Positions 44,042-53,233 of a stretch of 64,000 nucleotides of DNA are shown piece by piece. Made by a program: the position numbers and the translations under genes. Origin of the DNA: an uncultured Acetatifactor sp. (GTDB lineage: Bacteria > Bacillota > Clostridia > Lachnospirales > Lachnospiraceae); the NCBI GenBank assembly GCA_910578185.1, contig CAJTPN010000003.1:1-64000 (forward strand). Reading direction: 5' to 3'. Positions within the stretch are counted from its first letter, which is position 1. Each line of letters begins with the position of its first letter. Under the pieces are notes generated by a model. That model saw nothing but the letters and a program-made list of their open reading frames with translations. It did no database searches and had not been told where the DNA came from.

Positions 44042-44106
44042 GACCCTTCCCTCCCGCATTTTACCTACAGTCTGCAGCCCCCCGGACCGGGTGCCGTCTT
44101 CCCCGG

Positions 44107-44406
44107 TTACGCCTCCTGCAGGCGATTGGTTTCCTCTGGCTTTCCCCTGCCGGTCATAATGTAATCACAATCTACTTCCAGCGCATTGCACAGATTATAC
44201 AAAACCTGCGCAGAAAAACCTTTTTTACCGTTTTCTATTTCATATAGAAACTTTGGTGTAATGGAAGCAAGCCCTGCCAACTGCTTCTTTGTGTAACCTC
44301 TCATAATTCTCACTGCGTGTACTCTTTTCCCTGCTTCAACATAGATGTCCATCATATCTGTTTCATTCCTCAAATAACCGTATTTTTCATATATTTCTGA
44401 TTTCAT
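44107..44406 (-). CDS. XRE-family helix-turn-helix regulator
   Basis: 99 residues with one HTH: AGKRVHAVRIMRGYTKKQLAGLASITPKFLYEIENGKKGFS, about residues 25-65. It has a short N-terminal lead and no effector domain. It overlaps the upstream XRE gene by 20 nt and has a weak ribosome site, so it may be translated by coupling; ATG 44352 is a later alternative. The response regulator starts 65 nt downstream. DNA targets are unknown. Confidence 0.85.
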   Translation of the reverse strand: MKSEIYEKYGYLRNETDMMDIYVEAGKRVHAVRIMRGYTKKQLAGLASITPKFLYEIENGKKGFSAQVLYNLCNALEVDCDYIMTGRGKPEETNRLQEA

Positions 44407-44794
44407 CCATCACATGAAATATCGCCTTGTCAATATCGCCCTGCTCATCCCTCAAACCAAATTCGCCGTTTCTTACCTTCATGAAATAGTACAAAAGCTT
44501 TATCAACAAGTACATTTTATCGGTATCCGTACAACTTTGAACCTGCTCCCACACCAGATCAATTCCATCGTCCGGCCCAAACAGTATATAATCCGTTGTC
44601 ACCTGAAAATTCTGTTTCAACTTTCTTAAGCCGCTGACTGAAATCTGATTTTCAGCGTTTTCTATTTTCTTATATCCCGATAACGATATTCCCAGCCTCT
44701 CGGCAAACTTTTCCTGCGTAAGCCCGGCCCTCTCTCTGACCTCCCGTATCCGAGCCGCAGTGTCAAGCCTGTCCCTTAATACCTCTTTACCCAT
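44387..44794 (-). CDS. XRE-family helix-turn-helix regulator
   Basis: 135 residues. An N-terminal HTH (IREVRERAGLTQEKFAERLGISLSGYKKIENAENQIS, about 15-50) is followed by a helical region (FGPDDGIDLVWEQVQSC, then YLLIKLLYYFMKV) that could mediate dimerisation. It overlaps the second XRE gene. AGGAGG sits 11 nt before the ATG. Pairs of small HTH genes like this often regulate a neighbouring two-component or mobile-element locus; which one applies here is not clear. Confidence 0.88.
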   Translation of the reverse strand: MGKEVLRDRLDTAARIREVRERAGLTQEKFAERLGISLSGYKKIENAENQISVSGLRKLKQNFQVTTDYILFGPDDGIDLVWEQVQSCTDTDKMYLLIKLLYYFMKVRNGEFGLRDEQGDIDKAIFHVMDEIRNI

Positions 44795-44940
44795 GGGCCT
44801 ATATCCTCCTGGAGATTATACAGTCCATATTATGGTATACAGTTTTGGGAAATTAATCCAGACATTTATAATGTACTGCAAATACATCTTACATGAACTT
44901 CTCTTGTTTCTGCTTCACCATAACAAAATACAAAATTATG

Positions 44941-44979
44941 GAGTGTTTTCATCGGCTTTCCCCGCATGAAAACACCCCC
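44941..44979 (-). terminator. Hairpin after the TerD-domain gene
   Basis: GTGTTTTCAT (44943-44952) and ATGAAAACAC (44966-44975) form a perfect 10-bp stem around a 13-nt loop, about 70 nt past the stop of the 709-residue gene. The following sequence is AT-rich but has no clean T-run. Confidence 0.55.
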
Positions 44980-45046
44980 TCCATTCACATCCCAGATTCT
45001 GGCATTACACAGTTCATTCTCTAACCCTCCGTCCAGCCGTTACATG

Positions 45047-47176
45047 TCAAATATATTCTCCCATAAACACTTCCGTGTCGAAGGGTGTAATCCCAGAGTC
45101 AAGATCAAATACAATATCCGCCTCTTCCTTGTTCTCTACCCGCACGCCCCTTGCCTTGATATGCAGATCAATTAAATCATACAGATTGGGCTTGTGCGCA
45201 TGGACAATACCATAGCAGGTTGCAGCCACACCGGAAAGATTGCTCTCCACATTATTCCCTCCGTTGTTCGCTCTGCATCCTCCCAGAGACAAGCTCATAT
45301 CGCACCAAATGATCTCCCTTTCCTTACAGTCAAAAATCACCGGAATACACACTCTGCTCCGGGCCGCCAGATCCATTTTCTGCTCCACGGTTGTGGGCGC
45401 ATAAATCTCACCCGACTTTACATCCTGCCTGCCCATCCAGCCAAACATGACACGGGGAATATCGCAAAACTGCTGTCCGGTAAAACTATACACCTGAAAA
45501 ACTACATACCGTCCACCGTATCCAACCACAGAATCCACATCCACATCCAGGAATTCGCTGACGCCGCTTCCGTTCACGGAACCTCCGTTGACGATATCTC
45601 CGGAATGGCATGCACGATACTTTTCGGAGCGCAGATTGGTATAGGAAATATGCTCCAGATAATTAAAATTCTCGTCAAAAATAGCCGCCGACAGATCAAT
45701 GTCAACTCTGCCATCATTCTCGTCATTTTTCATATTAGTCCACCAGATAAAACCGCGAAACGCACATACGTTTTCAGCCACCGGCATTCTGGAACCACGC
45801 ACCACACTTTTCAGCGTCTTTCCGGCGCTTCTCTGACTGAAAGGTACAAGATACCGCCTGAATTCTTCCGACAGATATACATTGCCCAGGAAGTCTTTCT
45901 CTTTATAACTGTTCAACAGCGCATTCTCGCACAACCTGACAATGGCACTGCAGTATTTCTCCTCTATTTCGGGCAAAACATTCTCTATATAATGACTTCT
46001 CGCCAGGTTCCCTTTTGGGAAAAAAACCCTTGCATCCTTTTGGGATCTGTGAAGAAAGTGTTCTCTCACCTGAAGTAAAACCGGTGTGGAAACTTCTCCT
46101 GCAACATCTTTAAAGGTATTGATAATCATGTTTTTATTATCCGCACACCGAAGCAGCCGATCCAGCTTTCTGGCAAATTCTCCCGGCCTCTTTCGCAGCA
46201 AATCCAGAGCAGTCTGATAGTCCGCCCTGCCCATGGCCTGTTCTAACTTTCCTGCAAAAGTCTCTATCTTGATATGATTGCGCAATTTACCAAACGCATC
46301 CTGGACTTTGCCAAACTGCGCCTCCTTATATTCTCCCGGATGCAGCCTCTCCCCCACTCGAATCCATTTCTCCCGGTAGCGGTTCATATCCTCATCAATC
46401 TGTCCGCATCCCTGCAGCAGTTCCAGAAGCAGCCTTCTCTCCCTGCGCCTAAAGCTTCTATACTTTGTATTTTCCGTCAGACTGATATCCCCCTGGGACA
46501 TTGCGGTGATCAAGCGCAGCACATCGGTGGCGGTCCGAAACAGCTTCCGCAGTTCTTTTGCAGACGCAAGCGGGGCATTTTCCAGATATAGCTTTCCGAT
46601 CAGAGCCACATTTTCTTTCAACGGGATATCTTCCGGAATACTTACCTGAAGATTTTTAAATATCCATTCCAGATCTTCTTTATCCGACTGGGACAGAGAA
46701 GTCCGGGAATGGCACAGACAGAGGAAAATATCTTCCAAATCCTTAAGTTTTCCCAAGTCAATCACTTTTACCTTCACCGAATCAAACAGTGGAAGACGTT
46801 CCTCCTTGCGCTCATTGGGATAGAACATCCCAAATGACCAATAATGAACAATGGCGTTAAAATATAACTGCGCTTCCTGCTCATTCATCACCGACTCCGG
46901 AAAGTTGGGATACATGGGTTGGTAAACCACATCCGCCCCCACCATTTTCTTTAAAATTGAAATTAATTCCAGATAGAACTTCTCCAGTTCCGTCTTTTCC
47001 AAGACATGCAAAGCGTCGTATAATTCCCGTGAAAAAGTATAGCCCAACCCCTCCACGTTTTTCATCATGGTGGTTATGTACGGAGTCATATCATTATCCG
47101 CCTGCTGCACTTGTGCCGCACCTTGGACGCTCTCCAAAATCACCTTATTTTTTCTTCTCAACAAAATTTCATTCAT
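45047..47176 (-). CDS. Helical-repeat protein with C-terminal TerD domain
   Basis: 709 residues, cytoplasmic. Residues about 1-490 are mostly amphipathic helices (AKELRKLFRTATDVLRLITA, KLEQAMGRADYQTALDLL) and could form a HEAT-like or TROVE-like array. That likeness is only an impression. Residues about 491-635 are a TerD domain: VDIDLSAAIFDENF, YRACHSGDIVNGG, EFLDVDVDSV, YVVFQVYSFTGQQF and IPVIFDCKEREIIWCD, with the acidic residues that bind Ca2+ in TerD. The start is ATG 47176 after GGGGATAAGAAG. Four tandem structured RNA units fill the leader (47255-47576). TerD proteins belong to stress-response systems; the function of this long form is unknown to me. Confidence 0.8.
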   Translation of the reverse strand: MNEILLRRKNKVILESVQGAAQVQQADNDMTPYITTMMKNVEGLGYTFSRELYDALHVLEKTELEKFYLELISILKKMVGADVVYQPMYPNFPESVMNEQEAQLYFNAIVHYWSFGMFYPNERKEERLPLFDSVKVKVIDLGKLKDLEDIFLCLCHSRTSLSQSDKEDLEWIFKNLQVSIPEDIPLKENVALIGKLYLENAPLASAKELRKLFRTATDVLRLITAMSQGDISLTENTKYRSFRRRERRLLLELLQGCGQIDEDMNRYREKWIRVGERLHPGEYKEAQFGKVQDAFGKLRNHIKIETFAGKLEQAMGRADYQTALDLLRKRPGEFARKLDRLLRCADNKNMIINTFKDVAGEVSTPVLLQVREHFLHRSQKDARVFFPKGNLARSHYIENVLPEIEEKYCSAIVRLCENALLNSYKEKDFLGNVYLSEEFRRYLVPFSQRSAGKTLKSVVRGSRMPVAENVCAFRGFIWWTNMKNDENDGRVDIDLSAAIFDENFNYLEHISYTNLRSEKYRACHSGDIVNGGSVNGSGVSEFLDVDVDSVVGYGGRYVVFQVYSFTGQQFCDIPRVMFGWMGRQDVKSGEIYAPTTVEQKMDLAARSRVCIPVIFDCKEREIIWCDMSLSLGGCRANNGGNNVESNLSGVAATCYGIVHAHKPNLYDLIDLHIKARGVRVENKEEADIVFDLDSGITPFDTEVFMGEYI

Positions 47177-47254
47177 CTTCTTATCCCCATATACCACACA
47201 AAAACCTGATACCACCTCTTTGCATGTGTTTCTCCAAAAACGGCTTACAATCAA

Positions 47255-47576
47255 TACGGAAATCACAGAGTCTGTTCATGGTTGAATAGAAGGAAGACTC
47301 TGTATAGCCGTAACAAAGTAAATGCAGGAAAACAATAGCCCTGGAAACTCCCATGTTTATATAGAAGGAAGGGCTTTTATAGCCTGCATATATTGCCACA
47401 GGAAAACAACAGGACTGATGCTCAATTAAAAGTTGAGTCCATACGGACAGAAAGAAGGAAGTCCCACCCATAGCCTGTGGCATCAAATTTTATCAGGAAA
47501 TTAAAAGGACTGATATTCGAGTGACAGTCGAGCCCTTACATCAAGGGTAGAAGGAAGCCCTTTCGTAGCCTGATAA
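47255..47576 (-). ncRNA. Array of four covarying structured RNA units
   Basis: Four units in the minus-strand leader of the TerD gene: 47490-47576, 47394-47482, 47322-47389 and 47255-47312. Each has an outer stem (TTATCAGG/CCTGATAA; TGCCACAGG/CCTGTGGCA; ATGCAGG/CCTGCAT; TACGG/CCGTA) and an inner stem (AAAGGGCT/AGTCCTTT; GGGACT/AGTCCT; AGCCCT/AGGGCT; ACAGAGTCT/AGACTCTGT). The bases differ between units but pairing is kept. The unpaired parts are conserved: CTA after the outer 5' strand, TCCTTCT after the inner 5' strand, and TTT before the outer 3' CC. Two inner stems need G-U pairs that exist only on the minus strand, which sets the orientation. I do not recognise the family. Confidence 0.8.
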
Positions 47577-47580
47577 GCCT

Positions 47581-47609
47581 ACTATATCATATTTCAAACC
47601 TGAAAACAA
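47581..47609 (-). promoter_or_regulatory. Promoter of the RNA array and TerD gene
   Basis: TTGTTT (47604-47609) and TATAGT (47581-47586) on the minus strand with 17-nt spacing. Transcription would start near 47575, at the first base pairs of the first RNA unit. It overlaps the last codons of the upstream kinase-like gene. Confidence 0.65.
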
Positions 47610-49249
47610 CTGCCTCCAATAAATTCCCGGCAAAGAGAATTGTTTGGCAGGCTCTCGCTGGGAACACTGAGGAAATAATCCAGAAACTTAAGCAGCCTCT
47701 TTGCCTCATAATACTCCGGTTCTCCCTTGGGTATCTGGAACAGCAAGGGCTCCGCAAAGGTCTTTAATACCGCAAGCTCATAAATCAATGCAGAATTAAA
47801 CATGGCGTCGGCGCCCTCCTGAAAAGGGAAAATATTTTCCTCCTCGCCTCTTCGCACGGAATTCCACATCTGGATTGTCCTCTGTGCGCTGGATCCTCTT
47901 GTGCGGGCGTCTCTGACGATTCTGCGCAGCAGCCTGCCATCTGTGGTGGGGATCCTGTTATGCCTGTCTATATTCAGCGTTGTCAGACAGCTGATGTATA
48001 TCTTAAATTTGCTTTCCTCCGGCAGGGCGTAAGACATCTTCTCATTTAATCCGTGAATACCTTCAATTACCAGAATGTCATTTTCGCCCAGCTGCATATA
48101 ATCGCCCTTGTATTCCCGCCTGCCCACTTTAAAGTTAAACGAAGGAATCTCAACCCGTTCCCCGGACAGTAATCTGGACATATCCTCGTTAAAGAGCTTC
48201 ACATCAATGGCCCCCAGGCATTCAAAATTATAATCCCCCTTCTCATCCCGAGGCGTCAGTTCCCTGTCCACAAAATAGTTGTCCAGCGCTATGGGATGGG
48301 GAATTCTTCCAAGCGTCCTGAGCTGTATGGACAGCCTGTGGGAAAAACTGGTCTTTCCGGAAGAAGAAGGTCCTGCAATCATAACAAATTTCACATTGCC
48401 CCGCCGCACGATTTCCTTTGCGATCTCACCAATTTTCCGCTCCTGTTCCGCCTCCTGTACCAATATCAGATCGCTCATGGAACCTCCGCAAATCTGATCG
48501 TTTAAATCTCCCACGGTCTCTATGCCCGCAACTCTGCCCCACTCGCCTGCGCTCATCATAGTCTCAAAAAGTTTCCTGCGCTCCGAAAATGTTTCCACAT
48601 GCGTGGGATTTTCCCTGTCCGGCAAAAGAAGCATAAATCCTTCCTCATAAGGTATCACATCAAACCATTTGACATACCCTGCGTCAGGAAGCATATACCC
48701 GTAAAAATAATCATAAAAGCCCTCTGCTTCGTATATGTTTACTGCGGAACTCATCCGATACCGGAACAGCCTGGCCTTGTCCTCCATCCCTCTCTCCCGG
48801 AAAAGCTCCATGGCATTGTCCAGATCATAGGTTTTCTTTTTGAATACCGTCTTCCCCTCCACCATCTGCCGCATCCGATTCTTCAGCTTATCGGCGTTCT
48901 CCGCGGTGGAAGAAACAACCTCTTTGGTATTCACATAAGTTCCCCTGCCAATGGCAAATTCCACTCTGCTGCCCTGAGCCGCATCTGCGCCAAACACATC
49001 ATATATCCCTTTTAAAAACAGCATGGTTGCAGTGCGCACATAGGTTTTATGCCCAACGTCGTCTTTCAGCGTAAAGAACTCCACCTCACAGTCCTTTGTG
49101 ACCTTTTTAAACAATTCCCGAATTTTGCCGTTTACTGCAGCGGCCGCAATCGTGCCGTCATATTCCGACTGATACCGCGCCGCAATCGCCTCCAGCGTCG
49201 TTCCCTGCGGTACCTCCATTACCTGTCCGTCTACCGTTACCCTAATCAT
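47594..49249 (-). CDS. TGS-domain / uridine kinase-like protein
   Basis: 551 residues. An N-terminal TGS-like domain (about 1-65), a central threonyl-tRNA synthetase-like editing segment (about 70-270) and a C-terminal P-loop kinase domain of the uridine kinase/phosphoribulokinase family (Walker A GPSSSGKTS, then HPIALDNYFVDRELTP and VIEGIHGLNEKM). The family is widespread in Clostridia, often annotated as nucleoside kinase, and its substrate is unsettled. GGAGG is 7 nt before ATG 49249; the longer reading from 49378 has no site. It ends just before the promoter of the TerD/RNA locus. Confidence 0.9.
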   Translation of the reverse strand: MIRVTVDGQVMEVPQGTTLEAIAARYQSEYDGTIAAAAVNGKIRELFKKVTKDCEVEFFTLKDDVGHKTYVRTATMLFLKGIYDVFGADAAQGSRVEFAIGRGTYVNTKEVVSSTAENADKLKNRMRQMVEGKTVFKKKTYDLDNAMELFRERGMEDKARLFRYRMSSAVNIYEAEGFYDYFYGYMLPDAGYVKWFDVIPYEEGFMLLLPDRENPTHVETFSERRKLFETMMSAGEWGRVAGIETVGDLNDQICGGSMSDLILVQEAEQERKIGEIAKEIVRRGNVKFVMIAGPSSSGKTSFSHRLSIQLRTLGRIPHPIALDNYFVDRELTPRDEKGDYNFECLGAIDVKLFNEDMSRLLSGERVEIPSFNFKVGRREYKGDYMQLGENDILVIEGIHGLNEKMSYALPEESKFKIYISCLTTLNIDRHNRIPTTDGRLLRRIVRDARTRGSSAQRTIQMWNSVRRGEEENIFPFQEGADAMFNSALIYELAVLKTFAEPLLFQIPKGEPEYYEAKRLLKFLDYFLSVPSESLPNNSLCREFIGGSCFQV

Positions 49250-49399
49250 TTCAAACCTCCACAAAGCCGCCGGGCGGCATATAATCTCTAATGCATCTAA
49301 CCCCTCATGGCAAATCCACAAGATATGTGGCCTGCAGCTCAGTATGGTCTGCCATACACAATCCTGTACGACCCTCACAGAGCTTACTTACACTTTCCC

Positions 49400-50173
49400 C
49401 TAAAAATACAGCAAGGCCTCTTCCACGTCCTCAAGTTCCTCCCTGATTTCCCCGAGACGTTTGCCGGCACTCTCCGTCCCCTTCCGGGCCAAATGTTCTA
49501 AAAGCTTTTTAAGATACGCCTGACGCTGCCCAAGATATTCCTGTAAAACAAGATTTCGCCCTTCCAGAAGCAGTTTTCCATACGCATCCCACAGATGCCC
49601 AATTCCTTTTTTCCGCTCCGAGAATACCTCACCCACAGCGCTCCCTTTTCCCGCATTCAAAGCTTCACTCTCATATATGAAATCTGACTTTCCGGGTACC
49701 GCTTTCATAGCAAAATAGAACTTTCCTTCCTCACGAACAGCGTTTTCCTCTGTCACCGTAAATCCTGCACGCCGCAAAAAAGCCCTGAATTCCTCCAGCT
49801 CCGACTGGGGCTGTAATATCAGCTCCTTCAGTTTCTTCGCCTTTTCCATACCTTCGGTTAAAATCTTCTCCATAAGCCTGCCGCCCATACCCGCACAGAC
49901 CATGGCGTCCGCTTCTCCTGCTACATACGCTCCTAACCCGTCCGACAATCTTACCTCTATGTAATCCCCCAGCCCAAACTGCGCAATATGTTTCCTTGCG
50001 CCTTCCAACGGCCCATTCCGCACATCCATGGCAAGCGCTCCTGAACAAATACCGCTCCGCACCAGATAAACGGACAGGAAACCATGATCGCAGCCCACAT
50101 CGACAAGTCGCCTGCATGGTGTGACCATATCCGCAAGCATTTGAAGCCGCTTGGATAATATGACTTCTCTCAA
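49400..50173 (-). CDS. trmK: tRNA (adenine22-N1)-methyltransferase
   Basis: 257 residues. TrmK methylates N1 of A22 in tRNAs with SAM. Motif I is LVDVGCDHGFLSVYL, then DVRNGPLEGA, and the catalytic-site stretch AMVCAGMGGRLMEKIL. The C-terminal 80 residues form the helical coiled coil typical of this enzyme. Its start overlaps the rpoD stop by 4 nt, the usual trmK position downstream of rpoD in Firmicutes. Confidence 0.93.
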   Translation of the reverse strand: MREVILSKRLQMLADMVTPCRRLVDVGCDHGFLSVYLVRSGICSGALAMDVRNGPLEGARKHIAQFGLGDYIEVRLSDGLGAYVAGEADAMVCAGMGGRLMEKILTEGMEKAKKLKELILQPQSELEEFRAFLRRAGFTVTEENAVREEGKFYFAMKAVPGKSDFIYESEALNAGKGSAVGEVFSERKKGIGHLWDAYGKLLLEGRNLVLQEYLGQRQAYLKKLLEHLARKGTESAGKRLGEIREELEDVEEALLYF

Positions 50174-51279
50174 TCCAGATAATCCTTTAATTTTCTGCTG
50201 CGGCTGGGGTGACGCAGCTTACGGAGCGCCTTTGCCTCAATCTGGCGAATACGCTCTCTGGTGACATTAAATTCTTTGCCCACTTCCTCCAAAGTCCTGG
50301 CGCGCCCGTCATCCAATCCGAACCGCAGGCGCAGCACCTTCTGTTCTCTTTCCGTCAGCGTGCTGAGCACTTCCACCAGCTGTTCCTTTAAAAGCGTAAA
50401 CGCCGCCGCGTCCGAGGGTGCCGGCACATTGTCGTCTTCGATAAAGTCGCCCAAATGGCTGTCTTCCTCCTCGCCGATTGGCGTTTCCATAGAAACCGGT
50501 TCCTGACTGATCTTCAATATATCTCGCACACGATCCGTTGGCATTTTCATCTCTTCCGCGATTTCCTCCGGGGTCGGTTCGCGCCCAAGCTCCTGAAGCA
50601 GCTGCCTGCTGACACGGATCAGTTTATTTATGGTTTCCACCATGTGAACAGGTATTCTGATCGTCCTTGCCTGGTCCGCAATGGCCCTGGTAATCGCCTG
50701 CCGTATCCACCATGTAGCATAAGTGGAAAATTTATAACCCTTTCTGTAGTCAAACTTTTCTACCGCCTTGATCAATCCCAGATTGCCCTCCTGGATCAAA
50801 TCCAGGAACAGCATTCCCCTGCCCACATACCGCTTGGCAATGCTGACCACCAAACGCAGATTCGCCTCGGCAAGACGCTTTTTCGCCTCCTGGTCTCCGA
50901 TTTCCATCCGCTTCGCCAGATCGATCTCTTCCTCGGCGGAGAGCAAGGGCACCTTACCGATCTCCTTCAGGTACATACGAACCGGGTCCTCAATGCTGAT
51001 ACCGTCCGGAATGGTCAAATCCAGATTCTCCACATCCACTTCATCCTCATCCGTGAGAATAATATCTTCCCCGTCCGGATCATCCTCCGTGATGCGGAAC
51101 ACATCCACATTATGTTGTTCCATCACCTCCAGGATCTTCTCGAACTGTTCCTCTTCCAAAGGCATGTCCGCGAAAAATTCGCTGATTTCCTGGTATTCCA
51201 GTATGTTTTTTTTCTTTTTAGCGAGATTAAGCAGTTCCTTTACCTTCTCGTTAAACCTTGCCTGTGTGTTTTCATCCAT
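50170..51279 (-). CDS. rpoD: RNA polymerase primary sigma factor
   Basis: 369 residues, the short group 1 sigma of Firmicutes (SigA). Region 1.2 DPVRMYLKEIGKVPLLSAEE, regions 2.1-2.4 (KRYVGRGMLFLDLIQEGNLG, KFSTYATWWIRQAITRAI), region 3 and region 4.2 (TLEEVGKEFNVTRERIRQIE) are all intact. An acidic segment (about 55-85) lies in region 1. Flanked by dnaG and trmK in the classic macromolecular synthesis order. Confidence 0.98.
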   Translation of the reverse strand: MDENTQARFNEKVKELLNLAKKKKNILEYQEISEFFADMPLEEEQFEKILEVMEQHNVDVFRITEDDPDGEDIILTDEDEVDVENLDLTIPDGISIEDPVRMYLKEIGKVPLLSAEEEIDLAKRMEIGDQEAKKRLAEANLRLVVSIAKRYVGRGMLFLDLIQEGNLGLIKAVEKFDYRKGYKFSTYATWWIRQAITRAIADQARTIRIPVHMVETINKLIRVSRQLLQELGREPTPEEIAEEMKMPTDRVRDILKISQEPVSMETPIGEEEDSHLGDFIEDDNVPAPSDAAAFTLLKEQLVEVLSTLTEREQKVLRLRFGLDDGRARTLEEVGKEFNVTRERIRQIEAKALRKLRHPSRSRKLKDYLD

Positions 51280-51387
51280 TGTAGTAAATCCATCCTTCCT
51301 CGGGAAGCGCTTCCCTTTTCAAAGTCTTGTCGCCATCCGGCCCCAAAGCACCGGGATCTTCCTTATAAAATTACCAATAGCTTTACC

Positions 51388-53154
51388 TTATTCCAGGGAA
51401 ATATGCGTTTTGGCCAGCTCTTCCAACGCTTTCTTACCCTTGATCGCCTGCGTGAGCGCATCTACGTCCGTTCCCATGCGTGCGGTATAGTATTCATAAC
51501 TGTTCTTCTTCACAGAAAGTAGTACATCATGAAACGCTTTTTCCTTTTCCTGCAAAGTATCCAGCTTTGGAAGATTTGTGTTAAAAAGCTCCGCTACAAG
51601 CCGCTGTTCCTCATCTTCAAACATCCCCACAATTCCGGCCGGATTATAGCGGCCTTGTTCCAGATCTCCAAACAGCCTGTCCGCAACCACACGATAAAGC
51701 GGATCTGTAAAATCCTGTGGAGAAATATATCTTTTTACCTTATCATACAGCCTGGGTTCATCCGAAATCCAGGTAAACAAAAGCCTCTGCACACGCTTTC
51801 CGCTCTCTTCGGGGCCGGTCTTTTTAACGCTCTGCCTGGGACGTTCCACCGGTTTTGCCAGTCCGGTCTGCGCCGCATAACCCACCACCAGCTTCCGTAA
51901 ATTTTCTATCCCGATATGGTATTTTTCCGCCACGGCCTGCAGATAATTCTCCCGCTCCACTTCCTCCGAAAATCCACACAACTTCCTGGCAATTTCCCGG
52001 TGAAATTTTGTCTTTGACTCCGGATCTCCCATATCATATTGCTCTTCCAGAATGCGGATCTCAAAGAAAAAACTGTTTTCCGCCGAACGAATCCGCTCCT
52101 CAAAGGCCTCGCGCCCCAGGGCTTTCATAAATTCGTCCGGATCCTTATAGGGACGCATGTTAATCACTCTGCCCGTAAGGCCCGCTTCCCGCAGAATTCC
52201 AATGCCCCTGAGCGCCGCCTTTACCCCAGCTCCGTCGCTGTCATAGGCCAGCAGGACATTTTCCGTATATCTGCCAAGCAGCTTTGCCTGTTCCGGAGTA
52301 AACGCCGTCCCCAAAGACGCCACCGTCTGCGTAAATCCTGCCTGGTGCATGGCAATCACGTCCATATAACCCTCACAGAGAATGATATTTCCGCTTTTGG
52401 ATGCCCGCGCAAAATTCAATCCGTACAGATTCCTCCTTTTGTCAAAAATAGGCGTCTCGGGAGAATTCAGGTATTTGGGTTCCCCATCTCCCATCACCCT
52501 TCCCCCAAAGCCAATCACCCTGTGGTTCCGATCCTGAATGGGAAACATGACCCGATTCCAAAACTGGCTCATCAGCCCATGCTTTTCGGAATAGTTGGCC
52601 AAACCGGCCTCCTTGATCAGTTCATCCTCAAATCCCTTCTCCCGCAGATACGATACCAGCTCGGCTCCGCTCTTCCCTGCATAGCCCAACCCAAAGCGAT
52701 GTATGGTCTCGTCGGATAGCTCCCGCTTTTTCAGATACCGGTATCCCACTTCTCCCCGGGGACCGCGAAGCTGATAGTAAAAGAATTTTGCCGCTTCCTT
52801 GCTGACTTCCAGCAATCGTGCCCGCCTCTTTTCCCGCTCCCGCGCCTCACCGCCCTCCTCCGGCTCGGGAAGCACTACTCCCACCCGATCCGCAAGAAGC
52901 TTTAACGCCTCCTGAAAGGATAAATTTTCATAGTCTATCAAAAACTTATATACATCCCCTCCTGCCCCGCAGCCAAAACAGTGAAAAATCTGTTTGTTGC
53001 CGCTGACGGAAAAGGAAGGCGTCTTTTCATTGTGAAAGGGACACAGTCCCCAATGGTTGCCGCCCCGTTTCTGCAAATGCACATATCCCGACACCACCTC
53101 CACAATATCATTTTTTGCCCTGATTTCCTCTACAAGCGCTTCCGGATAGTACAT
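51388..53154 (-). CDS. dnaG: DNA primase
   Basis: 588 residues. It makes RNA primers for replication. The CHC2 zinc finger is CPFHNEKTPSFSVSGNKQ then FHCFGCGAG. The TOPRIM domain follows with LCEGYMDVIAMHQ and AYDSDGAGVKA, and the C-terminal helicase-binding domain is recognisable by its length and helix pattern. ATG 53154 follows AAAGGAG at 5 nt; the extension to 53268 has no support. It lies between dgt and rpoD on the same strand. Confidence 0.97.
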   Translation of the reverse strand: MYYPEALVEEIRAKNDIVEVVSGYVHLQKRGGNHWGLCPFHNEKTPSFSVSGNKQIFHCFGCGAGGDVYKFLIDYENLSFQEALKLLADRVGVVLPEPEEGGEAREREKRRARLLEVSKEAAKFFYYQLRGPRGEVGYRYLKKRELSDETIHRFGLGYAGKSGAELVSYLREKGFEDELIKEAGLANYSEKHGLMSQFWNRVMFPIQDRNHRVIGFGGRVMGDGEPKYLNSPETPIFDKRRNLYGLNFARASKSGNIILCEGYMDVIAMHQAGFTQTVASLGTAFTPEQAKLLGRYTENVLLAYDSDGAGVKAALRGIGILREAGLTGRVINMRPYKDPDEFMKALGREAFEERIRSAENSFFFEIRILEEQYDMGDPESKTKFHREIARKLCGFSEEVERENYLQAVAEKYHIGIENLRKLVVGYAAQTGLAKPVERPRQSVKKTGPEESGKRVQRLLFTWISDEPRLYDKVKRYISPQDFTDPLYRVVADRLFGDLEQGRYNPAGIVGMFEDEEQRLVAELFNTNLPKLDTLQEKEKAFHDVLLSVKKNSYEYYTARMGTDVDALTQAIKGKKALEELAKTHISLE

Positions 53155-53233
53155 TGATACTCCTTTTCTATTATTTTGTCTATCATACCCTCTACCCGCT
53201 GTACAAATACCCTGGCGTACAAAGCCAATATGC

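Noticed and set aside
44107..44794. Toxin-antitoxin pair
   Set aside because: Both overlapping genes encode XRE-type DNA-binding proteins; neither looks like a toxin.
47394..47482. Hammerhead ribozyme, from CTGATG on the plus strand
   Set aside because: The GAAA core strand is missing, and the G-U evidence places the RNA on the minus strand.
47255..47576. CRISPR array or type III toxin-antitoxin RNA repeats
   Set aside because: The units share structure rather than sequence, the gaps are only 4-9 nt and there are no cas genes. The downstream protein is far longer than, and unlike, type III toxins.
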